64,000 nucleotides of DNA, taken from the NCBI RefSeq assembly GCF_021155765.1, contig NC_060113.1:858501-922500 (forward strand). Reading direction: 5' to 3'. The DNA comes from Diprion similis (lineage: Eukaryota > Arthropoda > Insecta > Hymenoptera > Diprionidae). The notes beneath the pieces are model-generated. The model had not been told where the DNA came from. It worked only from the letters and a program-made list of their open reading frames with translations, and searched no databases. Shown piece after piece: positions 38,201-51,292 of the stretch. A program made the position numbers and the translations under genes. How positions within the stretch are numbered: the stretch's first letter is position 1; each line of letters starts with the position of its first letter.

Positions 38201-40032
38201 AATCACTGACTCGACATCGTCCACCACTACTAAGTCACTTTTGTCTGACCTTTATGGTCCGCTAGTTTTATTGTCCTTTTCCTTGCTGGTAGCTATTCTT
38301 ATTGAAAGTTTTTAGTTCCCTTGTGTTGCTGTTATTCCCGTTCCACTGCCGACTTTGAGCCTCTGAGGTTTGTTGTTGTTGTTGTTGTTGAATGTCACCT
38401 GACCTTTGACTCAACAGGTTTCCCTCTTTGATTAGATACCCGGACAATTTCTCGACTGTCTCGACTCGTATATTTGAACTTTTCGATTTTCAAACCACGT
38501 ATCACGGATACCTTAGCTGCCTTATTCTTCTTATCCAAAGCTTCTGGGTGAATTGCTGGTCGTTGCACTGTACCAAGTATATAAAGCTCTGGTTCGTTTT
38601 TACTCATGCATATTTCCATTTGCATTTTAAAAATGCACAGCTGATAATTCTTGCCATTAAACTTGTGTATTTGATATATACAATATCCTTGATTCTGTAC
38701 CATGTTTGCTGACACTTTGGGAACGTATATCACCACACTTTGTGCCAAGTGCAGAATCATCAATATGGCGAACAGAGATTTCTTCACCGTCGGCCATACA
38801 CCTTAAACGTGAAAAACCAAAGTTGAATGAATTTACAGTAACACGAGGGTCTGGACTCATAATCTGTTAAAATTCTAGCGGTAAAATAGCTACAAATAAT
38901 TTACACAGGATTTAGGTGAATCGAAGAGAATAAGAAAATATATATATATATATATATATATATACCTGAGTAAAAGGAGAACGTTTGAAACACCGCGTGG
39001 CGAAAGAGCAGCGAAGACTGAGGCCGGAAGAAGAATTCACACACTTCAGAATCAAAACAAATATAATCTTGCCTGTATCGACTTACAATAAGTGTCTAAC
39101 TTGACCAGCTCGATATCGTTCACTCAAAAGCGCCAATATTTGAATATTTTCAACAATTGTTTTCTTATTCCCTCTTTTTATTATGTATAATTGTTGAGTA
39201 ATTTTTTATCTGGGGACTATCATTCGTATACCTACGCCTGTATAAATCTTTCCACGATTTGGTTAATCAATTATCAATCGTGTCCCGCACGCAGCTATTG
39301 AATCGTCGATTGGTACAATGATAATAGTAATAATAATAATAATAATAGGGTAGATGGGTAGATACGATACCATATATATATATATACATACACATATACA
39401 TATTTGGCATAGAGCTCTATCGGGAATAGGAATGAATTGCCAATTAGCGGCCCATTACTTTACACTAGAAGCAGCGTTATCGCCTCTAATTAATCAACAT
39501 CTACAAACTACCCGTGCTAAACACCGGCAATTTTTCAACCCTTGTTGCACGCACTAAAATCAGCGTTATCAAAGACCACGACGATTGCTCGAATTACAGG
39601 TTGAGTTTAGCTTTGATTTTTCTTTCGATACGTCAGTAGGAATGTTTTTTTTTTTTTTTTTTTTTTTTTGGCTTCTTTTCTTTCAATTCTATTATAACCG
39701 TTAAACTTTGGAGAATTATATATAAAAAATTGACAGTGGATTATTATTATTATATCAAAATCCCCCTGTTGTGCACTAGACTCGAAACCATAACGTTAAA
39801 TCATGATATTTATTCCTCTTCTCTAATCCCTCAGGCCCAGGAAGGCGCTCTGGCCGAAAGTTTGCTCGAGCTGCTTGTGAAGCTTGCCGAAAACCCTCGT
39901 CGATGGAAACGAGTTCATCGACTTCTCAGTAAGTCCGCATGATTGATTGATTGATTGATCGATCGATCGATCGATCGATCGTACCGCACCTTTATAAAGT
40001 CTGGGTCGATATATTGGATATAGAAAATTTGC

Positions 40033-40064
<32 letters not shown>

Positions 40065-42074
40065 GAATAACAATGTTGTAACAGTTAAAATTACAGTTAT
40101 TTATTTTTGTAATGTTTTAATGACTGTAAATATTTAATTAACAAAGATCTCGCGAGATGAATATAAAGAAGGATGGTGTTAATGGTATAAAACGACATTT
40201 CAGTGGACGTCGAGGGTGGCTTGGAGCTGTCGCGGCAGGCACTCGAGGCGAGAAAAAGAGCTTTTAATCTGAACTCGTCGGCTGTGACGACTATGACGCC
40301 GGCTGCTACATCGCCGGTTTCGACGACACCGAAAAAACCGCGAAAAAAGCCTAAGCTTAAGAAGAAGAAGAAGAAGCAAAGACACCACAGGTTTTCTACA
40401 ACCACCACCAGCCTGCCGACTACCATACCATTGCTCACGACCACCGAAGCACCCTGGCTTATTACCACACCGATGAAGTGGCGATTAGTTGCTGAAAGAC
40501 TCTTCGGTCCTCCGTGGGCTCAAGATCTTCAGGTATATATCCTTTTTATAAAGGTTTTGAAGGTTGTTTTGTATTAAAGAGATGTTTGGGAGGTACTGAA
40601 TTTTTTGAATATTAGTTTTTATGTTATATTAGGTATCTATTATGGTTAATGAATTTTATACGGACAATACTGAAGTCGCGAAACAACGATTTTTTGTAAA
40701 AATTGATCGTTATACGTTTAATGTTTGACACTTCAAGTGTCTGATATTTGACGGTATTACAGATTTGCGAATTATTGGTCAAATATTTCAATTGGAATAA
40801 ATATATGCGATGAAAACGTTCAAGCTAATCTGGTGATAATTGTCAGAGCTCGTAGATGAAACCACGTAAGAACAATAAATACGTTTTTCAACATTATTTT
40901 GAAGTTAGTAAGACATTAATTACATTGAATAATAAAATTAAAGCTATACTTGAAATGAATTGATTTATTCAAATCACAAGCATAGCCATGTTTTAATTCA
41001 ATTACGGTCTCCCGACTAGCAGACAATCATAATTGTAAGTTAAGAAACAATGATAAAAAAAATACACTTTGTTACATCAAAGCTAAGAACTTTCAGTTTG
41101 ACGTTTTTTACTCTCAGGACGATCCGGAAGTGGCTAAAATGCGTCTGACGGCGGCGTCGGGACCGAGGAAAATCTCGCTTCAGGGAGGAGATCGCGACTT
41201 CGTCGATCAGTTAGGGGTGCGAAAGCAGCTGGACGAGCACAAGGCGTTGAACACCGAGCGTCAGGCGTTGATGTTGGAGTCTTCGCGAGAGTACACGGAG
41301 CCGCGTCGAGTTCATTACGGGAAGGTGAGCACCCACCAGGGTGGAATGTCATCGAGTCGAGAACCGTCGGGGGAGATCGTCGCCGGTTTCCGAAGCGGAA
41401 ATCGAGACCCAACTCGAGTTAGAGGCTTCGATCCGCCCGAGGATCGTCGGCTGGGTCTCGGCAGCTACGCTGCGCAGCTTTATTCCCGGGGCCGCATGGC
41501 ATCGGCAGGTGACGAATTCGGCCCCGTCCAGAGCTATGCGCAAAATCGTGAGTATCGGCCACCAGGTCGGGAATACGCGGCAAGCGCAAGCTGGCGGGAT
41601 TCTCGATACAAGTATGGACGGCCGAGCTGGAAAGCCGAGGATTCGGCACAGTGGCGAAACTATAAATTCGACCCCAGGGACTACTGGTCACCCAGAAATA
41701 CACCGTGGGAAAGACCCGCTGCGCCCTGGGAAGCACCGAAGGATCCTGCGCCCTGGGAGGACGCCGTTTCTCCGTCACAGACCAAAGGGAACGACGATTC
41801 GGCCGGTACTCCCGACCCGAAACTCACCGTTAAAACTTGGAATAGTCTCACTTCCGATCCTGCTACATGGCCGTTTAAATTAGCGGATACCAAACCCTGG
41901 CCCAAGGACGCTAATGGGAAATCTTATAATCCTAATGCTGCTTTGGTTAGGAAACTTGGGCTTGATCAGGACGTGGGAAAACAACTTGAGAATCACAATG
42001 TTGAAAGCGATTTGCGTAAGTTGTGAATTTTACTTTTCGTTTATTTCATATTTATAGAATTTATTTCGTTTTGG

Positions 42075-42107
<33 letters not shown>

Positions 42108-45100
42108 GTTCAATTTTTAGTTCGGTTTGTCGACTGGTTTCAGATATTCATCAATTAGAGTTTGTCAATTCGATTTAGTCGCGCTCATCGCTCATGGGGT
42201 AAACGGGTTATTTGAAATATTGTAAATATTATGCTGAAAACATTGCGGGGTTTAAATCTCCTGATACACTCTAAATTAATCAGTAGGAAATAAAATGTTT
42301 TTACAATATTGAGTAAAGAAATTACGCACGTTTAATTAATGTGGATTATTTAAAAAAAAGAATAAAAATTAAAACAATTGACGACGATTTATCCGTTGTA
42401 AAAACACACTCAATGTTTATCCTTTTTTTTTTTTTTTACAACAGTACAAATGCAGAAGAGCAACAATCCCCCGGGGATGAAGTACAAGGGAAAAGGTAAG
42501 GAGTTAAAAAAGGAGGCTGCAGCGGTGGCAGCAGGTGTAGAAGAGGTGGAAGGATGGTCACCGAAAGCTGCGATGTCGCCGAAGATTCAATCGGTCGGAG
42601 CATGGGTGATGCCGGCGGATCAGTCGACCTGGAAGCCTTATAATCTGAAAACCGTCGACTCGTACGGTGAACCGAACAGGCAAAGATGGAACCCGGAGTT
42701 CCCGGGTAAGTTTGCGAAACCGGGTGACGCTGGAAGCTGGCCGAAGTGGAAACAGTTCGCCTATCACAGAGTGACTGCCACACCAATTTTGAACCCCGGA
42801 TCTCCCCTCGATGGATCTAGGGCAAGGAATAACGCGTACATTGCGGTTTCCGCCGTCACTTCACCGAAATACAATGGTAATCAATGGAGGAAAAACGTCA
42901 TCGAGGAAACTCCGGTAGCTCAGAACGCTCCACCGCCTCTTTTAGACTCAGATCATCCTGTGAGTCAACTCAGAACAGCCGATGACCCGCCTATTTATAC
43001 CTGGAAAAAGGACGGCGCTAGTTCAAAGGTTGGTGGTGATAATGGAAAAGTAAACGCCACCGATCCGCTCGAGGAACAACTCGAAACTCTCAGAAGGGAC
43101 AACGCTTGGTCGCATGATGAAAATCGTGACAAGATTAAGGTGAGCATCTTCTAATAAAGTAAACTGTTTAAATTTATTTAAAGAAGAATAAAATTAAATA
43201 AACTTTACAAAGAAATTGACGAATAATTGAACTTCATTGATGTTTTATAGTAGAAGATTATAAATCGCAATTACACAGGTATCCTAATTAGAATATTCTG
43301 TTTTATCTTTAATTGTAGTTTCAGTGCGGAGGTATTTATTATAAATATATAGTAATATCGTATTTACAAAATAACAATAACAAATATACGTATGTTTGTA
43401 GTTACTGTCAAAGTAACTATACATCGGTATACATAATCTACGATATACATTATACAGTTTTCCAATTAAACAAAGCGTGCATAATAAGTACGTATGAAAG
43501 TTAAATATCAATAGAAAAAATTGAGTATGTTTCTTTCACTTTCGTTAATATGTTCAAGGCTTATATGTATATTCATGGTATAATTATTGGGTAACGATAC
43601 TGCGGTAAAAAAGCGTTTGAATTTTTCGAAGTTCCAAAATACAATCAACTTCAATAATCGCGTCTTGAATACATATACGTATCATAATATAAAAATAAAT
43701 ATATTATGTACATAGAATGTGGAACAATATAATGATGAGGCGATAACGGTGTGAAAATCTGACGTGGCTGATCGTGCCCCAAAGTTTGATCAATCACATT
43801 TAGCTGGCACTGGAAAAGGGGAATTATACAATCACTATCGCTAATTACTTTTTTTCACGAAAAATATAGATATATTTTTCAGGGTACGTAGGTAGAAAAT
43901 AAAAAAAAAATTAAATAAACCTGAAAATCAAATTATAAGTTTGTTGATAGATCATCGGAAATGGCGATGCTGATGTTGAAAAACAGTGTCCACGGTTCTG
44001 GTATAATAAGAATTACTGATAAAAAAAAGAAAATAAATTAACAAATCCATGTAATATAAGTACATTTATATACTAACCCTGATCGTTGTTCTGATGCATA
44101 TTCGAGTTTCCATTAGCCATAGCGACGGTGGAGGCGAGGAGAGCGACTGATCCAATGATTATGGGTACATCTATTTCGAAATTTTTGTGCATTTCGTCAA
44201 CCCTTACTTCAACCCGTATCAGATACTCAAGGTCGATGAGTTTCGAGTGTCTTTGGTAGGACGGCGGGACCTCTGGAATCTGGAGGAAATGCTGAATGCT
44301 CGATTCCTGTTGGCCATTCTTCGGCAACTGGGTGTCGTGGTGTCCTATCACCTGTTCGTCTAGTCTAGGCTTGGTAGGACCGTGATAAGTGTAAAGCTGT
44401 AGATGGAAACATATAAGAATCGATTAGTTGAAACGTAACAGATCCGAACCGTTGTCATCTTGAATTTAAAATTAAACTAAACAGTCTTTAATACATTCAA
44501 GTTTTGTTAATTAGGTTGAAGAAAATTTCTTTCCTCTTCTGTAATCACCTTGATCAACGTGAAGTAAACCCCCTTTATCTCCACCTCGGCGCCGTTCTTG
44601 ATGTCAACGGTGATTGGTATCGTTTGTCCAGGAATATAACCACGGACTGGAAGTGACACGGATAAGTCAACAGGTTCTGAGCATCCCATAAACTTCTTTG
44701 AAATTTCATGTCGTGCTGGTTCCTGTGTTTCCATTATTTGTATAAGGAATAATTTTTTAACGAATTTTTTTCATGTATTTTGTCCCATCGGCAAATTTGC
44801 CAGAAGAATTTTTTGAGACAAATTCAATACTTTAACACATCAAACTACCAACCGCCGCCTTATGGTCTGTATTGAGATCCAACGGTACGAAGACGTCGAA
44901 TTTGACCGATTCTCTGTGATTCCACAGATACCAGGCTCTCTGAATCGTCACCTTCACTTTGTACTCTATTTTACCGAGCTCTTCGTCAAAGCTCGCTGGT
45001 ATCGCTTCTGGGAGCTTGTAAGTGAACGGGTAAACGTGGTTTCCGGTCGGAATAACAACAGGCCCGTCTTTGCCTTGATTTCGAAAAGACATTCGGGATA

Positions 45101-47491
45101 CAATTAATTGTGTTAGTATTGTTGTTGTTATTGTTATTTTTATTATTATCACCAAGTATGTAGTTCTCGTCGTCGTCTATGTAAGTCTCCCTGTCGCACT
45201 CTGCTGGATAAACGTCTTTAGCTTCGAGAGCGGATGTAGTTTGTGTCCATGATATCTCTGCTTCACCAAATACCGTCAGTTTTATACCTAAAAACAATTA
45301 TAATTTTTCTACAACACGGCACAACAATCATTAATCATCGTTCATTTCGCCTTTCCAATTGCCACGAGAATAAAAAAATAATCTAAACGCAAACGTTTAA
45401 CAATTCGTTTAGACTATTGTGTTACATTTTTTTTTAACAGATGCCGACATTGTCGGACTTTTTTTTCTTTCTCTTTATTCTCCGGTTCTGAGAGGCATTA
45501 ATTAATTCTGACATCACGTTCGTACATCGCTCGGCTTAACGATTATTCTACGAGCTATTATTGTCGCGATAAAATTTTTATTGCTTCATCCGTTCCAATT
45601 TTATGTTGCACTAAACGAAGGAATTTACCTTTTACAGGTTTTGGTGAGTCGAGATCCAAGTATATTTTACCGCTTAATACACTTCCGTTCTCGTACGTTT
45701 TTGACGGATTGTCCAGTTCAACGTCGAATCTGGAGATACCCATCTCGACACTTCTTACGTCTTTTGCGTTTCTACGATTATCTGGAAAATCAAATAAGTA
45801 TTGCATTATGATATGCAAACTTGATAAAAACCGGCAGCACTTTAATGGTAAAAGGCGTAAATGAATTGTCCTAGTATAATACATTGAAAGTTCTAGATAC
45901 ATTGAAAAATACAAAGTGAACAGAGAGAGAGAGAGAGAGAGAGAAAATAAAAACAAGAAGTGCATCTGTCAAGGCCATATTACAATGTTCTCACGCGCTA
46001 ATATAATACGTCAATTTGCCTCACTAAAATTATTCTATTTTCAGATTAAACTCGTTAACATTCTGCACAGACAATATGAATCGCTCGAAAATAGTCGGAT
46101 GCTATTCACGTGCAGCACTGATGTTATACAGTTGAAGTCAACAGGTGGTCTGAACATGAACTTCGCTTCTTATAAGAGCACAAATGCCGTCCGATTTTCT
46201 CATCTTATGGAGGGAAGAAGAAAACGAATGATTTTTGATAATATGTTAACAAAAACACAGTATAGAATAAAATTTCCGAACGCGCTTCATGTGCGAATGC
46301 CTAAAAATTTGAAATATATTTTAATATTCGGCGTAAACGCGAATAGTAATTCGAGATTCAAATATCGGTTTGGAACGAAACCAATTTCTTTTTGCGACGC
46401 ATTTTGAATGAATTTATTTCAAAGCTTCTTCTTCTTTAAATGACGTTAGATATACGAATGGACATTTTCAATCGCAGCAAAGGACACAAAAACGTTGCAG
46501 TTCGAAATAATACCCATGAAAATCCGGTTATACTTGCGAACTCGCGAACTTCACTGTCTAAACTGTAACACTGACGTTACGTACCGATACGAAAAGTGTG
46601 GTGTTTGGGTACCGAGAAATGTCGAAGTGAAGAAAAAAGTGGCGCATTTACCGGTGACTAAATTTAGTAGAGGAGGATGAGAAAGAGAGTTTTAAACAAA
46701 TAATAATGATAAATAATGACCGTTTATCTCGTTTCTGGACTGCGTATGTATTTATGCTCTTTGTGGCTGCCTTGATCAAAGTCACGGGCAAAACGATAGC
46801 GCGACTAATATTTTAACAACTTTGCTGCACTCCTGTAGCCGTCTGTATCGCTGTTGCAACTATAATATCACGTCACCGTGGAGAAAAATATTGGCTTATG
46901 CGTCTGCGCATGAATCCCTGATCGTATTTGCGCACGACCTTAAACCGGTGTTTGACCCTGACGCTTCGCGCTTCTCACGCAATAAAATTATTGGGCGTCA
47001 TCGGCGAGACCCGCGAAAATTTCGCACACACGCCATTATGAGGCTTAATTATGTATTTAACTGTTGAAACCTCGATGTGAGACTGATCTTTATTTTATAA
47101 ATAATTCTCCAGGTCGTAGAAACAAATTCTATTCACGTAAATTGATAAGAACAGATAAAGATCGTCGTGTACTTAGTTCCTTTATTATGTACACAAGTAA
47201 AGCTTAAATTTCTTACAGGTACATTTACTCCATGAAAAAGGACATAAAATACCATCAATGGTACATAATTTTAAAGAATGGAAAAAAAATTTCTTGTTCC
47301 AGAAACAGCTGAACGTGATCAACGATGCTTCGGAGACGTTAGCTTCTCGGTTTGCATCGGGAGGTTCATCAAACTCTTCAAACAAATTAGGAACATCAGC
47401 TATTCCAGCTGAGGATGGCGACAAGGGTCATAACAGTTCTAATCTCGATGCAGATACTGACCAGAACGTCAAGGGTGTATCGCATAAATAG
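35209..47491 (+). CDS. Unrecognised acidic, Trp/Pro-rich protein (multi-exon; 5' end not found)
   Basis: I do not recognise the family. The exons, joined on GT-AG sites with matching phase, are 35209-35255, 35365-35787, 36325-36606, 36712-37005, 39835-39928, 40204-40532, 41118-42015, 42445-43139 and 47303-47491 (stop TAG 47489). They give about 1,082 residues, and the first exon starts in phase 1, so at least one upstream exon is missing. In order the protein shows: an acidic Glu/Asp-rich part, including an 11-residue Asp run encoded by a GAT repeat near 36727; a charged helical part; a Lys/Arg-rich patch (near 40345-40395) followed by a Thr-rich, mucin-like segment; then two large exons rich in Trp, Pro, Tyr and Arg with PWE/DPxxW-type motifs. 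No membrane segment is visible. Secretion is possible but cannot be tested without the N-terminus. The weakest join is the last one, across a 4.2 kb intron that contains the arrestin gene. Confidence is good that this is a gene, low on function. Confidence 0.8.
35823..35844 (+). repeat. G22 homopolymer in an intron of the acidic gene
   Basis: Twenty-two G in a row, 35 bp after the donor at 35787/35788. Other long G/C runs are at 1350-1365, 11099-11117, 15910-15926, 32930-32942 (C) and 37464-37481 (C). Confidence 0.85.
37660..38880 (-). mobile_element. Broken Copia (Ty1)-type LTR retrotransposon remnant
   Basis: Minus-strand fragments in different frames resemble parts of Copia polyproteins. 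The part near 38860-38400 looks like the protease to GAG-pre-integrase stretch (MADGEE, then KNYQLCIF, ELYILGTVQRP and a basic segment). The part near 38000-37680 shows the link region and the first residues of the reverse transcriptase domain (VTLQEALEADD through EAELKSLEDNQTW, then a stop). Several stops and frameshifts separate the pieces. The integrase core and most of reverse transcriptase and RNase H are absent, and no LTR pair was found. It lies inside the intron 37006-39834 of the acidic gene in antisense. It is dead. Confidence 0.6.
39941..39981 (+). repeat. (GATT)n-(GATC)n compound repeat beside a splice donor
   Basis: Four GATT units run into six GATC units, beginning 12 bp inside the intron after the acidic-gene exon ending at 39928. 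Confidence 0.85.
43933..45743 (-). CDS. Arrestin domain-containing protein (alpha-arrestin)
   Basis: This is an alpha-arrestin (ARRDC type). Such proteins are cytoplasmic adaptors that link membrane cargo to ubiquitin ligases and endosomal sorting. Coding exons on the minus strand are 45743-45629, 45287-45153, 45073-44853, 44722-44549, 44396-44078 and 43997-43933, giving 342 aa; using an alternative acceptor at 44015 adds 6 residues in frame. The N-terminus MGISRFDVELDNPSKTYENG is the typical start of the Arrestin_N domain (about residues 5-150). The Arrestin_C domain (about 165-300) contains GYIPGQTIP and the conserved stretch around IDLEYLIRVEV and PIIIGSVAL. The start ATG lies 38 bp inside an exon whose acceptor is at 45782, so there is a 5' non-coding exon further upstream. 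The only PPxY is PPSY inside the C-domain; the short tail lacks the PPxY pair used by many ARRDCs to bind Nedd4 ligases. The whole gene lies inside an intron of the opposite-strand acidic gene. Confidence 0.93.
45782..47302. other. Arrestin 5' region within the acidic-gene intron
   Basis: It must contain the arrestin non-coding first exon and promoter if the gene model is right. No TATA box or unambiguous donor was identified. A (GA)n run is at 45920-45943. Confidence 0.45.
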
Positions 47492-47533
47492 AAATCATCT
47501 AAACGCGAGGGTGGTCTGATTTATGTCTAGATA

Positions 47534-47719
47534 CAGAATTGTTCTAAATATAAACTGAGGTTTTTTTTTTTTTTTTTTTTTTTTTTGTCGATAGCACCCC
47601 CCACAATCGTCCTCGTCTTATACGCAGAACCGTCTTATGTGCGGGTAATTAATTGTAAGTATAACACCCCGAAATGATGTCTCAGAATTGGGGGTCGGCT
47701 TATACTTGGAACAATATCG
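47534..47719. mobile_element. CCGTATTG-type MITE, diverged copy 2
   Basis: CTCAGAATTGGGGGTCGGCT and the end GGAACAATATCG are the reverse complement of the left part of the 62,961 copy. The left end (AGAATTGTTCTAAATATAA) is decayed. A T26 tract has expanded inside. It starts 43 bp after the stop codon of the acidic gene. Confidence 0.65.
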
Positions 47720-47833
47720 TATATTTGTGGAAAATGAATTTTATTAAAGAAACGGGAGACTGGAGCAAAGTGGCATGATTTTTTAATTTTTTTGTTATTA
47801 CTTATGAATTTTTCTACCGCGTTAAATGAAATG

Positions 47834-47839
47834 AATAAA
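47834..47839 (+). terminator. Candidate poly(A) signal of the acidic gene
   Basis: AATAAA occurs about 345 bp after the TAG stop at 47491. If it is used, the 3' UTR contains the diverged CCGTATTG-type MITE at 47534-47719. Confidence 0.35.
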
Positions 47840-50800
47840 TGAACGAAAGAAAAACATTCTTATTCCGGATAATTGATGATGCTGAACTGTGCAAAAAGTT
47901 ATTTTCTCTTTGACTTGGTCTCCCCTAATTCAATACAATAGGCATTGTCATTATCAATTTAGCAATGCACACTATGGCTACCGGAAATAGATTGGTGAGT
48001 GTAGCAATTGCACAGAATGAATGTAGTAATCGACCAGCTTGAAGAAAAGAATTTATTGCAGATGGAGAGAAAGTGAAATCTTTAGACAACTGCCACTGTG
48101 AGGGAGAATAATTGGCGAAATTGCTGCATTTGTAATTGGAACAATTAATGCAGCTTTTAATTTTTTTTTTTTTTTCTAATAAACTTTTAATAAGCTTGCT
48201 GTATGTATCCACAAATTGTAAAACGGTGGAACATTACACAGTCCGAAAAAACTTATTATGCTTACAATGATAGCAGAATTCTTAATTCTAGTCAAATTCC
48301 AATTTTCTGTTATCAATTATATTTATCGATTCATTATTATGATGTTTATCAATTCATCGTGCATATCCACGTGGTAATGACAAGCATTCTAATACACGGC
48401 AGGGTAGATTAGTATAATCCTTTACGGACAAATGTCGTTATATGTATATCTATTGGCGAAAAATATGTGTTGACAGTATAATGCATAATTCTTTCTAAGC
48501 CGTTTTTAAAAATGACACTCTACAATTCGCTCAAACACCTTGATATACGTATCCAGAAGTCCGTACTGAAACGTCTGTTGTGCGTCAGTGAAAATTAGCG
48601 ATCTATAGAAAGATATCGGTGAATATTTAAAAAATGAAAACATTCTAATTGAACATTCATTGCCATAATCGTCACGTTAATCCTGCCATTTGTACTCACA
48701 CCATTGATATAAATTATAAATAATCTATGAAGGATTGACGGAAGAAACAAAAAATAAAATGGTTTTTGTGTGTTAACCGGGAAGTTCTTAACTTGAAGAT
48801 GTGTATAGAAGTTAAAAATAATACTTTGTTTCATAATTTATTACTATATATATATATATATAAATAAATGATGTAACGAATAGTAAAATCGTGATCGTTA
48901 TAAAAAATTGGGAATGAGTTAAACTTGAAGTTCGCGTGGAATAACTGGCAAAGCTGAAATTACGGTGTGTAATGTATTTTGTATAGATGTAGTCATTAGT
49001 AGATTTATTAAATTAGCTATAATTAATTTAAAAAAAAATATATATATATATATAATTATACAATACCAAAGCTTGACCAAAAAAATGAAGTGGAAAAAGA
49101 AAAAAAAACGTACATATGACACACAGCAACGCAATCTTGGAAATACGGTCGTTGTGTAAAGCCAACATACATACCTATAGTAATAATTTATTATGTAACA
49201 ATATAAGTACTCGATGCAGAGTTGATCCCATATCACATTCGTTACTTAAGTACTAAGTTATTATATATTAAATAGATATAATCGTTCGTGGAATAGAACT
49301 GCAGACAACACTTTACTATGTAATTCCGTTCACTTTTACTTTTTATCGTATATACTGATATGAGAATATACACTATAATAATCATGTCAAGTAATTAATT
49401 GATGTTATTACGATTATTGTTATGACTTTTTAAAATTTATTTTTTAGCTCACAACCGAATCCCGGCGTAGATATTTTTTATAGCTGCATGTGCTTTACAT
49501 TTTAAAATTGATTTTTCAGGTACATTGCGAAAACAGAAACAAATTGTGAAAAAAAAGTTTCAAATCATATAATATAAAATATTTAATTTCTCAAGGGCTA
49601 TGTGATTTATTAGATTATTATATGTGCATTATAACATGTATAGTAATGCGCACACCTCACAGCTGTGATTGCCGACACAATTCTACGTTCTGCCGTGAAA
49701 AACAACAACAAAAGCTAGCAAAAATAAACAAATAAACCAAAGCAAAGTGTGGATGACAGTGGAAGCATAAGAAAAAATGCATGCTGTAACGGATATATTA
49801 TCATATTAATATATTTTAATGTCTATTTACCACAAAATATAAAATGTTGACATAAAAGTCACGAATACCGAGTGTTTATAAACTACTTTCATATGAATTT
49901 AAAACAGAATACCCATATCCAAAACTTAATCAGAATCCGTAGTAATTTTTACTTGTTCATTCTTCATTCTCAACCCTTAAAATTATTTTATCACCTTTTT
50001 TTTAATTCGCAGTGTTAATATTTAATTGGCCTTAAAATTGAAATTAATTTGATATGCAGGATACGATACTATTAAACTGGAATACGTTGTTTATTTGTTA
50101 TATATTTATTATTTATGTCTCATAAAATTGAGTGTTTCGAACATTTATTTCACTCCGTGTGTCCTTGTGCAAACAACCTCTGCCTGCAGTTATGCAACCT
50201 CCACGACAGTAAAGTATACAAGATGCATGCCGGCAGGTATTTAACACCTGCAATATCTACCTATAAAACTGAAGGAAGTCATTGAAGTCGTTGTCCCACC
50301 TCTAATTCTCAAGGAACGTGTCCTTAACATATTAATTGAAATGTAATAAGCCCAGTTTATCCTCTTTGAAATAAACCAATAAGCAAACCACTGCTGCAGT
50401 GCCCTGGTTGATTTGCGCAGAGTCTTTGGACCGTAAAGCTGATCGATAAGTTATCACCATTTGAAATATGAAATTATTCTTACACAGTTATTATCCAAGA
50501 GCTTTGCAATTTACATTTTCAATAGAAGTTGATGGTGTTTGAACGCAAGTTGAAGGAATATTAAAGAGGTGGCGCCAGCTGCGAACGAGCTTTTGCAGTG
50601 GTTGTTGCTGAATTTGTACTTGAAGTGCGGTGTTCATATCATTGCTTTGATCATTGTGAAGGGTCAACGGCTAGAGTGTAAGCACTGTAAGCTCTGGTTG
50701 TGACTTCAACTGAATTTTTACAAAGGAGAGTCATTTAAATCGCACCTCACTTTCACGGACGCCGGGTCGAAGCTGAAAAGTTACAACTAAGAGGATATTA

Positions 50801-51278
50801 CCAGCCGTGAAGATTGATGCGGAGAAAAATGTAATTTGTTTTAAACTTTGGGTCACGCATTGAACGAACCTTGTAATTTTTTACAACACATTGTTTCTTT
50901 CCGCATAATTTCATTCAGCTCTTCAGCTACTAAAATAAAACTATGTTAATCAATCCCGTCAATCAAATAAAAGAGAACTTGGCGAAAAACAATAAAATAC
51001 TAGAGGTGTTTACCACGTGCTCTTCGAGTTTACGATTTGCGGCACCTTAACGTTGATCTTGTTTTAGATTGTGAGACGTTGATGCTCATTGTAGATTTAA
51101 TAAAAGGTTGGCGAGGATGTTCATCCAACAATGTGATTACTTAGTTGAGAAAAAAATTGAATGAAGAGACCATTAGACTCAGACTATAAACCACTTTGCA
51201 AAAAAACAGTACATTCTCAAAACATTCTCGTAACATTTTCTTGGAACAAATTGTCATTTTATTATTTTCTTGTTTCAG
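47840..51278. other. Intergenic stretch before spn-E
   Basis: AT-rich with no exon. The acceptor TTGTTTCAG at 51270-51278, just before the spn-E start, shows that a 5' non-coding exon of spn-E must lie in this stretch; it was not located. Short (TA)n tracts are near 48845 and 49040. Confidence 0.5.
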
Positions 51279-51292
51279 AGTTATAAAATCTA

